DNA of 64,000 nucleotides from positions 3,658,001 to 3,722,000 of the forward strand of contig NZ_CP045643.1 of assembly GCF_009498275.1 (NCBI RefSeq), read 5' to 3'. Shown piece after piece: positions 33,830 through 40,805 of this stretch (within the stretch, counting starts at the first letter, position 1; each line of letters opens with the position of its first letter). Origin of the DNA: Streptomyces fagopyri (GTDB lineage: Bacteria > Actinomycetota > Actinomycetes > Streptomycetales > Streptomycetaceae). The notes under the pieces were generated by a model, which saw only the letters and a program-made list of their open reading frames with translations, was not told the DNA's origin and ran no database searches. The position numbers and the translations under genes were made by a program.

Positions 33830-34427
33830 ATTCCTGGGCTATCTGGAGTCCCGGAAGAACCTGGCGGGCAGCGCCTGCGGGATCGGTGGGCTGGCGCTGA
33901 CCTTCACGGGGCTGGCGGGAGCGTACTGGCCCGTGGTCGTCGCGGGTCTGTACGGCGCGGGCGCGCTGATCGCACCGCCGGAGCGCCCGCCGCTGCCGGA
34001 CTTCCCCGACCCGTCCGCGCAACTGGAGGAACTGCGGGCCGACTTCGCCACCCTGCGGGTGTACCTGGACGGTGTCGAGCTGCCTCCGGCAGCCGCGGGC
34101 CGGCTCACCGAACTGGGCGAACTCCTGGCGGCGCTGCTGGATCCCGGCTGGGTCGCCGAGGTCCTCGCGCGTGACCCGGAGGGCGTCCACGCGCTGTCCC
34201 GCGCCGTGCGGCAGGACATCCCCGAGGCCGTCGACACCTTCGTACGGACCCGGTGGTGGACCCGGCTCACGCCCGGCACGGAGCCGCCGGAGCGGCATCT
34301 GGAGCGGCAGCTCACCCTGCTGTACGAGGAGGCCGACCGGCTGGCGGCGGTCCTGCGGGAGGCCGAGGCGCGCCGCCAGGAGACGCACACGCGCTACCTG
34401 GAGGACCGGGGCCGCTCCTCGCAGTGA
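33816..34427 (+). CDS. XpaC-like membrane protein of the TelA operon
   Basis: 203 residues, GTG start overlapping the VWA gene by 14 bases, with GAGGAGATCC as ribosome site. Two adjacent membrane segments (GSACGIGGLALTFTGLAG and YWPVVVAGLYGAGALIA, ~18-52) are followed by a long cytosolic helical domain rich in Arg/Glu. Size, topology and position next to TelA match the XpaC (5-bromo-4-chloroindolyl-phosphate hydrolysis) family, known as a TelA genomic partner. The sequence match is by pattern, not by a catalytic motif. Last gene of the operon, followed by a strong hairpin. Confidence 0.75.
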   Translation: MATNRFLGYLESRKNLAGSACGIGGLALTFTGLAGAYWPVVVAGLYGAGALIAPPERPPLPDFPDPSAQLEELRADFATLRVYLDGVELPPAAAGRLTELGELLAALLDPGWVAEVLARDPEGVHALSRAVRQDIPEAVDTFVRTRWWTRLTPGTEPPERHLERQLTLLYEEADRLAAVLREAEARRQETHTRYLEDRGRSSQ

Positions 34428-34473
34428 CCCGCCCGCCCTCCGCGGTGACCTGCCCGGCGCGGGCGGTCCGCCG

Positions 34474-34521
34474 CACCCCGCAGGGGCCCCGCACACGGTC
34501 GTGCGGAGCCCCTGCGGGGTG
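34474..34521. terminator. Strong bidirectional terminator
   Basis: CACCCCGCAGGGGC-CCCGCAC and its complement form a 20-21 bp stem with one mismatch and a short loop, 46 bases after the XpaC-like stop and facing the end of the convergent PEP carboxykinase gene. Confidence 0.88.
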
Positions 34522-34614
34522 CTGCCACCGCGGCCGGCCCTGGCGACGTCGCAGGTCAGGGCAAGTCCGGCCGGCCGCGGAGCGGGTGGGGGCGCCGAGG
34601 GCACGCCGGCCTCC

Positions 34615-34643
34615 TCCCGCCGGGCGGGTGCCGTCCGGCGGGA
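34615..34643 (-). terminator. Hairpin downstream of PEP carboxykinase
   Basis: TCCCGCCGG pairs with CCGGCGGGA (9 bp, 11-base loop) 61 bases after the carboxykinase stop on its strand. Confidence 0.5.
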
Positions 34644-34704
34644 AGGGGCGGGCGCGACGCGGTGCCGCCGCGCCTCGACGGGCGGAGGTCCGCCCGCCGC
34701 GGCA

Positions 34705-36528
34705 CTAGCCCAGGCGCTGCACCAGCGCCCGGTATTCGTCCCACAGTTCCTTCGGTGTGTGCTCGCCGAAGGTGTTGAGGTGCTCGGGCACGAGCGCGGC
34801 CTCCTCGCGCCACACCTCCTTGTCGACGCTGAGCAGGAAGTCGAGCTCCGACTCGGACAGGTCGAGTCCCTTGGTGTCCAGGGCGCCCTTGGCCGGCAGG
34901 ACGCCGATGGGGGTCTCGACACCCTCGGCACGGCCGTCGAGACGGTCCACGATCCACTTCAGGACACGGCTGTTCTCGCCGAAGCCGGGCCACACGAACT
35001 TGCCCGCGTCGTTCTTGCGGAACCAGTTCACGTAGTAGATCTTCGGGAGCTTCGCCTGGTCCTTGTCCTTGGCGACGTCGATCCAGTGCCCCATGTAGTC
35101 GCCCATGTTGTAGCCACAGAACGGCAGCATGGCGAACGGGTCGCGGCGCAGTTCACCGACCTTGCCCTCGGCGGCGGCGGTCTTCTCGGAGGCGACGTTC
35201 GCGCCGAGGAAGACTCCGTGGTTCCAGTCGAAGGACTCCGTCACCAGCGGGACGGCCGTGGCGCGGCGCCCGCCGAAGAGGATCGCCGAGATCGGCACGC
35301 CCCGGGGGTCCTCCCACTCGGGCGCGATGATCGGGCACTGGTCGGCGGGGACGGTGAAGCGGGCGTTGGGGTGGGCGGCCGGGGTGCCGGACTCCGGCGT
35401 CCAGTCGTTGCCCTTCCAGTCGGTGAGATGGGCGGGAGTCTCCTCCGTCATCCCCTCCCACCAGATGTCGTTGTCGTCGGTCAGCGCGACGTTGGTGAAG
35501 ACGGAGTTTCCCCAGAGCGTCTTCATCGCGTTGGCGTTGGTGTGCTCGCCGGTGCCGGGCGCGACGCCGAAGAAACCGGCCTCGGGATTGATCGCGTACA
35601 GCCGGCCGTCCTCGCCGAACCGCATCCAGGCGATGTCGTCACCGATGGTCTCGACCGTCCAGCCGGAGACGGTGGGCTCCAGCATGGCGAGGTTGGTCTT
35701 GCCGCACGCGCTCGGAAAGGCCGCGGCGACGTACTTGGAGCCGCCCTGCGGCGGGGTCAGCTTCAGGATGAGCATGTGCTCGGCGAGCCAGCCCTCGTCC
35801 CGTGCCATGACAGAGGCTATGCGCAGGGCGTAGCACTTCTTGCCGAGCAGCGCGTTGCCGCCGTAGCCCGACCCGTACGACCAGATCTCGCGGGTCTCCG
35901 GGAAGTGCGAGATGTACTTCGTGGAGTTGCACGGCCACGGCACGTCCGCCTCGCCCTCGGCGAGCGGCGCCCCGAGCGTGTGCACGGCACGCACGAAGAA
36001 GCCGTCGGTGCCGAGCTCGTCCAGGACGGGCTGTCCCATGCGGGTCATGGTGCGCATGGAGACGGCGACGTAGGCGGAGTCGGTGATCTCCACGCCGATC
36101 GCGGAGAGGTCGGAGCCGAGGGGGCCCATGCAGAACGGGACGACGTACATCGTCCGGCCCTTCATCGAGCCGCGGAAGACGCCCCCTTCGCCGGTGAAGA
36201 TCTCGCGCATCTCCGCGGGCGCCTTCCAGTGGTTGGTCGGGCCCGCGTCCTCCTCCTTCTCGGAGCAGATGAACGTACGGTCCTCGACCCGCGCGACATC
36301 GGTCGGGTCGGAGGCGGCGTAGTAGGAATTGGGGCGCTTGATCGGGTCGAGCTTCTTGAAGGTGCCCTTCCGCACGAGCTCCTCGCTCAGTCGCTCGTAC
36401 TCGGCCTCGGATCCGTCACACCAGACCACGCTGTCCGGCTGCGTCAGTTCGGCGATCTCGTTGACCCACGAGATCAGGTCCTTGTGCTGGGTGGGAACGG
36501 TGGAGGGAGCCGCGATGTCGCGCGCCAC
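34705..36528 (-). CDS. pckG: GTP-dependent phosphoenolpyruvate carboxykinase
   Basis: 607 residues, the standard length of GTP-type PEPCK. Visible motifs: SNSYYA-like [11 protein letters not shown] at the N-terminus, kinase-1 P-loop [13 protein letters not shown] (~272-284), kinase-2 [13 protein letters not shown] and GHTNA-like [18 protein letters not shown]. It interconverts oxaloacetate and PEP in the cytosol, feeding gluconeogenesis. The GTG start at 36528 has AGGAG seven bases upstream. The gene is separated from its neighbours by terminators and a 333-base upstream region, so it is monocistronic. Identity is secure. Confidence 0.98.
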   Translation of the reverse strand: MARDIAAPSTVPTQHKDLISWVNEIAELTQPDSVVWCDGSEAEYERLSEELVRKGTFKKLDPIKRPNSYYAASDPTDVARVEDRTFICSEKEEDAGPTNHWKAPAEMREIFTGEGGVFRGSMKGRTMYVVPFCMGPLGSDLSAIGVEITDSAYVAVSMRTMTRMGQPVLDELGTDGFFVRAVHTLGAPLAEGEADVPWPCNSTKYISHFPETREIWSYGSGYGGNALLGKKCYALRIASVMARDEGWLAEHMLILKLTPPQGGSKYVAAAFPSACGKTNLAMLEPTVSGWTVETIGDDIAWMRFGEDGRLYAINPEAGFFGVAPGTGEHTNANAMKTLWGNSVFTNVALTDDNDIWWEGMTEETPAHLTDWKGNDWTPESGTPAAHPNARFTVPADQCPIIAPEWEDPRGVPISAILFGGRRATAVPLVTESFDWNHGVFLGANVASEKTAAAEGKVGELRRDPFAMLPFCGYNMGDYMGHWIDVAKDKDQAKLPKIYYVNWFRKNDAGKFVWPGFGENSRVLKWIVDRLDGRAEGVETPIGVLPAKGALDTKGLDLSESELDFLLSVDKEVWREEAALVPEHLNTFGEHTPKELWDEYRALVQRLG

Positions 36529-36861
36529 GATTGCTCCTAGATGAGGGGTTTTGTTTGTTGTGCCCCTTGGGGGCTGCGACCCGGATGCTTCACGGTGAGG
36601 GAACCCTGGCGCTCATCCGGTGCCGACCGCACTCATTTGATCATCCGACTCATCCGCCCATCTGTCCAGAGGGCCTCACACCTGAGCGGAGTGAGCATCG
36701 CCACGTGTACCCACGCTTCTTTGCGTCCACGCGGGGTTCAGCTGAAGGATTTTTTGCCTGGCCGTCTCGACGTGTCAGAAGCGTGAGAAGATGGCCGTTC
36801 TTGACCGGTCGGCGCGGCGTACTGATACGTAACTTACGGTTCCGTAGGTACGATTCACCGC
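36529..36861. other. Divergent regulatory region between pckG and the PAQR gene
   Basis: 333 bases without a gene. The right end holds TTGACC (36801-36806) and GATACG (36824-36829), 17 bases apart, as a promoter for the PAQR gene, followed by the inverted repeat at 36832-36849. The pckG half is AT-richer than its surroundings (ATGAGGGGTTTTGTTTGTTG near 36541-36560 lies in its leader), but I could not assign a promoter there. Confidence 0.5.
36832..36849. promoter_or_regulatory. Inverted repeat at the PAQR promoter
   Basis: ACTTACGG-TT-CCGTAGGT, 8-bp arms with one mismatch, just after the -10 element and 12 bases before the ATG. TetR-family operators have this look. No regulator is encoded alongside. 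Confidence 0.5.
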
Positions 36862-37587
36862 ATGACTGCGCCCGTCCCCGACGCGCCCACGGACTCGCCG
36901 GCCGCAGGCCGCGGTCCCGGAGCGCCCTCCCTGTCGCAGCCGGAACCTCATCCGGTCAAGCCCAAGCTCCGCGGCTGGCTGCACCTCGGCATGTTCCCGG
37001 CCGTCCTGATCTCCGGCCTGGTGCTCACCGCCCTCGCGAGCTCGACCCGCGGCCGGATCGCCTGCGGAATCTTCGTCCTGACCGCCTGCCTGCTGTTCGG
37101 GGTCAGCGCGCTCTACCACCGCGGCGACTGGAGCCCGCGCATGGACGGCGTCCTGCGCAGACTCGACCACGCCAACATCTTCCTGATCATCGCGGGCACC
37201 TACACGCCGCTGACGATGCTGCTGCTCCCGGGCGCCAAGGGAGAGTGGCTCCTCTGGAGCGTCTGGGGCGCGGCGGCGGCCGGCATCGCCTTCCGGGTGT
37301 TCTGGGTCGGCGCCCCGCGCTGGCTCTACACCCCCTGCTACATCGCGATGGGCTGGGCCGCCGTCTTCTTCCTCCCGGACTTCATGCGCACGGGCGGGAT
37401 CGCCGTCCTCGTCCTGGTGATCGTCGGAGGCCTGCTCTACAGCGCGGGCGGAGTGATCTACGGGATCAAACGCCCCAACCCCTCCCCCCGCTGGTTCGGC
37501 TTCCACGAGGTCTTCCACTCCCTCACCCTCGCGGCGTTCGTCGTGCACTACGTGGGCATCTCGCTGGTGGCCTACCAGCACGGCTGA
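36862..37587 (+). CDS. Hemolysin III/PAQR-family membrane protein
   Basis: 241 residues. A polar N-terminus of about 38 residues precedes seven membrane helices. The PAQR metal site is complete: SALYH (Ser and His, ~82-86), and the final HEVFHSLTLAAFVVH with the HxxxH pair. Family proteins are metal-dependent membrane hydrolases or receptors; bacterial members (YqfA/hemolysin III) have no settled substrate. The ATG at 36862 lacks a clear ribosome site and is only about 30 bases past the predicted -10, so the message may have a very short leader. Confidence 0.92.
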   Translation: MTAPVPDAPTDSPAAGRGPGAPSLSQPEPHPVKPKLRGWLHLGMFPAVLISGLVLTALASSTRGRIACGIFVLTACLLFGVSALYHRGDWSPRMDGVLRRLDHANIFLIIAGTYTPLTMLLLPGAKGEWLLWSVWGAAAAGIAFRVFWVGAPRWLYTPCYIAMGWAAVFFLPDFMRTGGIAVLVLVIVGGLLYSAGGVIYGIKRPNPSPRWFGFHEVFHSLTLAAFVVHYVGISLVAYQHG

Positions 37588-37636
37588 CCCCACCGGCCGG
37601 GCCCTTCCCGGCACCTCTTCCCTTCCGGTCACCCCA

Positions 37637-37665
37637 GGGCCGCGACTCACGAGTCGCGGCCCTTT
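37637..37665 (+). terminator. Terminator after the PAQR gene
   Basis: GGGCCGCGACTC pairs with GAGTCGCGGCCC (12 bp perfect, AC loop) followed by TTT, a textbook intrinsic terminator 49 bases after the stop. Confidence 0.9.
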
Positions 37666-37736
37666 GTCGTGCCGGGCGTCGGGACGAACGTCCGTGCGGG
37701 CACCGGCCGGCACTCCAGCAGTCACATCCCATTGAC

Positions 37737-37764
37737 AGTAGCTAGCTTTTGAGAGCTACTCTCA
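37737..37764. promoter_or_regulatory. TetR-type operator overlapping the MFS promoter
   Basis: Two nested inverted repeats: AGTAGCT (37737-37743) with AGCTACT (37754-37760), and TGAGAG-CTA-CTCTCA (37750-37764). They start at the end of a TTGACA -35 hexamer (37732-37737) and end five bases before the MFS ATG, so a bound repressor would block the promoter. The TetR gene of the same operon is the natural ligand. Confidence 0.75.
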
Positions 37765-37768
37765 TTTT

Positions 37769-39337
37769 ATGGTGACTCTCACTCAGAAGGACGCCGCGGG
37801 GCGCGACCCCCGCCGCTGGTGGGCCCTGGGGGCCCTGGTCGCGAGCATGCTCGTGCTCGGCTTCGACATGACGATCCTCAACGTGGCGCTGCCGACGATG
37901 GCCCGCGCCCTGGACGCGAGCACGGGCGAACAGCAGTGGATGGCCGATGCCTACGTCGTCGTCTTCGCCGCGCTGATGCTGCCGGCCGGCCTGCTGGGCG
38001 ACCGCTTCGGACGGCGCCGGATGCTCATCACCGGCCTCGGCGTCTTCCTGGCCGGCTCCCTGGTGGGCGCGCTGGCCGACGACGTCACCCCGCTGATCCT
38101 CGCCCGCGCGCTGATGGGTGTCGGCGGCGCGCTCGTGATGCCGCTCGCCATGGCCGTCCTGCCGTCGCTGTTCGGCCCCGAGGAACGCACCAAGGCCGTC
38201 GGCGCGGTCTCCGCCGCCTCCGCGCTGGGCCTGCCGCTCGGCCCGATCGTCGGCGGCTGGCTGCTCGACCACTTCTGGTGGGGCTCGGTCTTCCTGGTCA
38301 ACGTGCCCATGGCCGCGATCGGCATCGCCGCCTGCGTCTTCCTGCTCCCCGAGACCCGCGACCCGGCCTCGCCCCGGGTCGACATCGTCTCCACGGCGCT
38401 CACCGCGGCCGGCCTCAGCATCCTCATCTACGCGATCATCGAGGCCCCGGGTCGCGGCTGGGGCGATCCGCTGATCCTCGGCCTCTTCGCCGCCTCCCTC
38501 GTCCTGATCGCGGGGCTCGTCGTCCGCGAGCGCCGCAGCCCCCGCCCGATGCTCGACCTCTCCCTTCTCACCCGGCGCGGCTTCCTGCTCAACACGCTCG
38601 CCGCGACCCTCGTGATGTTCGTGCTGTCCGGGCTGATGTTCGTACTGCCGCAGTATCTGCAGGCGGTGCTCGGACACGACGCGTTCGCCACCGGGGTGCG
38701 GATGCTGCCGATGATGGGCGGCCTGCTGATCGCCTCCAGGGGCGCCCAGCCGCTGCTGGCCAGGTTCGGGGCGCGGGGCGTGATCAGCGGGGGCCTGGTC
38801 ACCCTCGCCTTCGCCGCGGTCCTCGGCAGCCGTACGACCGTCGACGACGGCTACGGCTTCACCGCCCTGTGGCTGTCGATCGCCGGACTCGGCTTCGGTT
38901 TCGCCGTGGTGCCCGCGATGTCCGCCGCCCTCGGCGCGCTGCCCCGCGACCGCGCCGGAAGCGGCTCGGGGCTCCTCATGACCGTGCGCCAGGTGGGCAG
39001 CGCGATCGGTATCGCGCTGCTCGGCTCGCTGCTGGCGAGCACGTACGGCGACCGGCTCGACACGTCCGGGCTGCCGCACGCGGCCGCGGACACCGCCGCC
39101 GACTCGGTGGTCGGCGCCCATGTGGTCGCGGCACGGCTCGGCGACCACGCGCTCGCCGCCTCCGCGAACGCCTCCTACATCCACGGCATGGACCTGGTCC
39201 TGCTGGTCAGCGGGATCGCGGCGCTCGTCACCGCACTGCTCGCCGCGGCACTCCTGTCGAACCCCGAGCCGGCCGCCGCCCACGCCCCCGAGGAGGACAC
39301 CGGCATGGCTCCGACGCCCGCCGATGCCCGACAATGA
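37769..39337 (+). CDS. MFS multidrug exporter (DHA2/EmrB-QacA, 14 TM)
   Basis: 522 residues, about 14 membrane helices. Family marks: FDMTILNVALPTMARAL in helix 1 (motif D1), LGDRFGRRRMLITGL between helices 2 and 3 (motif A) and ALGLPLGPIVGGWLLDHF (motif C). Exports hydrophobic compounds in exchange for protons. The stop overlaps the TetR start (ATGA), so exporter and repressor are made together. A palindromic operator covers the promoter, giving a self-regulated efflux unit. The drug or metabolite is unknown. No canonical ribosome site precedes the ATG, and the leader is short. Confidence 0.95.
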   Translation: MVTLTQKDAAGRDPRRWWALGALVASMLVLGFDMTILNVALPTMARALDASTGEQQWMADAYVVVFAALMLPAGLLGDRFGRRRMLITGLGVFLAGSLVGALADDVTPLILARALMGVGGALVMPLAMAVLPSLFGPEERTKAVGAVSAASALGLPLGPIVGGWLLDHFWWGSVFLVNVPMAAIGIAACVFLLPETRDPASPRVDIVSTALTAAGLSILIYAIIEAPGRGWGDPLILGLFAASLVLIAGLVVRERRSPRPMLDLSLLTRRGFLLNTLAATLVMFVLSGLMFVLPQYLQAVLGHDAFATGVRMLPMMGGLLIASRGAQPLLARFGARGVISGGLVTLAFAAVLGSRTTVDDGYGFTALWLSIAGLGFGFAVVPAMSAALGALPRDRAGSGSGLLMTVRQVGSAIGIALLGSLLASTYGDRLDTSGLPHAAADTAADSVVGAHVVAARLGDHALAASANASYIHGMDLVLLVSGIAALVTALLAAALLSNPEPAAAHAPEEDTGMAPTPADARQ

Positions 39338-39978
39338 GCGTCATGGCCGCCACCGCACACAGCTCCCCTCCCGCCCCGGGCACCCAGCCGGGGCTCAGGG
39401 AGCGGAAGAAGATGAAGACCCGGATCGCGATCCGTGAGGCGACGTACCGGCTGATCCGGGAACAGGGGTACGAGGCGACGACCGTCGAGCAGATCGCGGA
39501 GGCGGCCGAGGTCTCCCCGTCCACGGTCTTCCGCTACTTCCCCGCCAAGGAGGACATCGTCCTCACCGACGAGTACGACGCCCTCCTCGAGGAGGAGCTG
39601 CGGGCACGGCCCGCGGACGAGCCGTGGTTCGACTCCCTGCGGTACGTGCTGAGCAAGGCCATCGGCATCGGGAGCTCCGAGGAGCCCGAGGTGACCCGGT
39701 TGCGGGCCCGGCTGATGGTCGAGATCCCCGCGGTCCGCTCCCGGATGATGGAGAGCATGTCCGTCACCGGCCGCCTGCTGTGCCGCGCGATCGGGGAACG
39801 CGTCGGCCGGGATCCCGGCAGCCTCGAAGTGCGCGTCTTCGCGATGTCGCTGATCGGGGGCCTGCTGGAGACCTCGCTGTACTGGGCCGAGGGCGACCAC
39901 CGGGAGGACTTCGCCGAGATCGTCGACCGCGCGGTGGACGTCCTGCAGCACGGCCTGCCGGTGGCGAAGGGCTCATGA
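39334..39978 (+). CDS. TetR-family repressor of the MFS exporter
   Basis: 214 residues. The HTH (TTVEQIAEAAEVSPSTVFRYFPAKEDIV, ~45-72) is typical TetR. The rest is the helical ligand-binding and dimer domain. An extended, Pro-rich N-terminus of ~25 residues precedes it (MAATAHSSPPAPGTQPGL); an internal ATG four codons in is an alternative start. It is coupled to the exporter by an ATGA overlap and most likely represses the operon from the palindromes at 37737-37764 until a ligand binds. Confidence 0.93.
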   Translation: MSVMAATAHSSPPAPGTQPGLRERKKMKTRIAIREATYRLIREQGYEATTVEQIAEAAEVSPSTVFRYFPAKEDIVLTDEYDALLEEELRARPADEPWFDSLRYVLSKAIGIGSSEEPEVTRLRARLMVEIPAVRSRMMESMSVTGRLLCRAIGERVGRDPGSLEVRVFAMSLIGGLLETSLYWAEGDHREDFAEIVDRAVDVLQHGLPVAKGS

Positions 39979-39990
39979 CATCCTGACCGG

Positions 39991-40749
39991 GTGAACGGAC
40001 CGGAGATCCTCGTCGCCTTCGCCCCGGAACTGGGCCTGTTCGTACCGCACGCGCGGCGTCGCGCCGCCACCGCCGTCGCCACCGACGGCTCCTCGACCCT
40101 CGGCCATGTCGTCGAGTCGCTCGGCGTCCCGCTGACCGAGGTCGGCGCCCTGGTCGTGGACGGCCGGGAGGTCCCGGTGTCGCACGTCCCCGCGGCAGGC
40201 GAGTCCGTACGCGTACGACCGGTCGAACGCCCGCAGCGGGTTCCCGGCGCCCCGCTCCGCTTCCTCCTCGACGTCCACCTCGGTACCCTCGCCCGTCGTC
40301 TGCGACTCCTCGGCGTCGACACGGCGTACGAGTCGACGGACATCGGCGACCCGGCCCTCGCCACCCGCTCCGCGGACGAGCGGCGCGTCCTGCTCAGCCG
40401 TGACCGCGGACTGCTGCGCCGCCGCGAGCTGTGGGCGGGCGCGTTCGTCTACAGCACTCGGCCCGACGACCAACTCCGTGACGTCCTGGGCCGGTTCACA
40501 CCCGAGCTGCTGCCCTGGACACGCTGCACCGCCTGCAACGGCCTGCTCCAGGAGGCCACCAAGGAGCAAGTCGCCGGCCGGCTGGAGAACGGCACCGAGC
40601 GCTCGTACGACGTGTTCGCGCAGTGCCGGGAGTGCGGGCGCGCCTACTGGAGGGGCGCGCACCACGAGAACCTGGAGGCCATCGTGGGGCGCGCCCTCGC
40701 CGAGTTCGGGCGGGCCGGGAGAGCCGGCCAGGGCATGCCGTTCGGCTGA
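39991..40749 (+). CDS. Mut7-C RNase-domain protein with N-terminal ubiquitin-like domain
   Basis: 252 residues, GTG start. Residues ~5-80 form a ThiS/MoaD-like beta-grasp domain (STLGHVVESLGVPLTEVGAL then VRPVERP). Residues ~88-250 are the Mut7-C PIN-like domain, with FLLDVHLGTLARRLRLLG (Asp94) and LLSRDRGLL (Asp138), then a zinc ribbon: Cys179-x2-Cys182 and Cys212-x2-Cys215. Mut7-C domains are predicted RNases; the ubiquitin-like fusion is a known arrangement in bacteria. It is 12 bases after the TetR gene, but a separate function is likely. Confidence 0.88.
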   Translation: MNGPEILVAFAPELGLFVPHARRRAATAVATDGSSTLGHVVESLGVPLTEVGALVVDGREVPVSHVPAAGESVRVRPVERPQRVPGAPLRFLLDVHLGTLARRLRLLGVDTAYESTDIGDPALATRSADERRVLLSRDRGLLRRRELWAGAFVYSTRPDDQLRDVLGRFTPELLPWTRCTACNGLLQEATKEQVAGRLENGTERSYDVFAQCRECGRAYWRGAHHENLEAIVGRALAEFGRAGRAGQGMPFG

Positions 40750-40768
40750 GGCACCCCTTGCCGCACGT

Positions 40769-40793
40769 CCCGCCGCGTGAGCGAAACGGCGGG
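40769..40793. terminator. Bidirectional terminator hairpin
   Basis: CCCGCCG pairs with CGGCGGG (7 bp, 11-base loop) in the 56-base gap between the convergent Mut7-C and oxidase genes. Confidence 0.6.
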
Positions 40794-40805
40794 CCCAGCG
40801 GTGGT

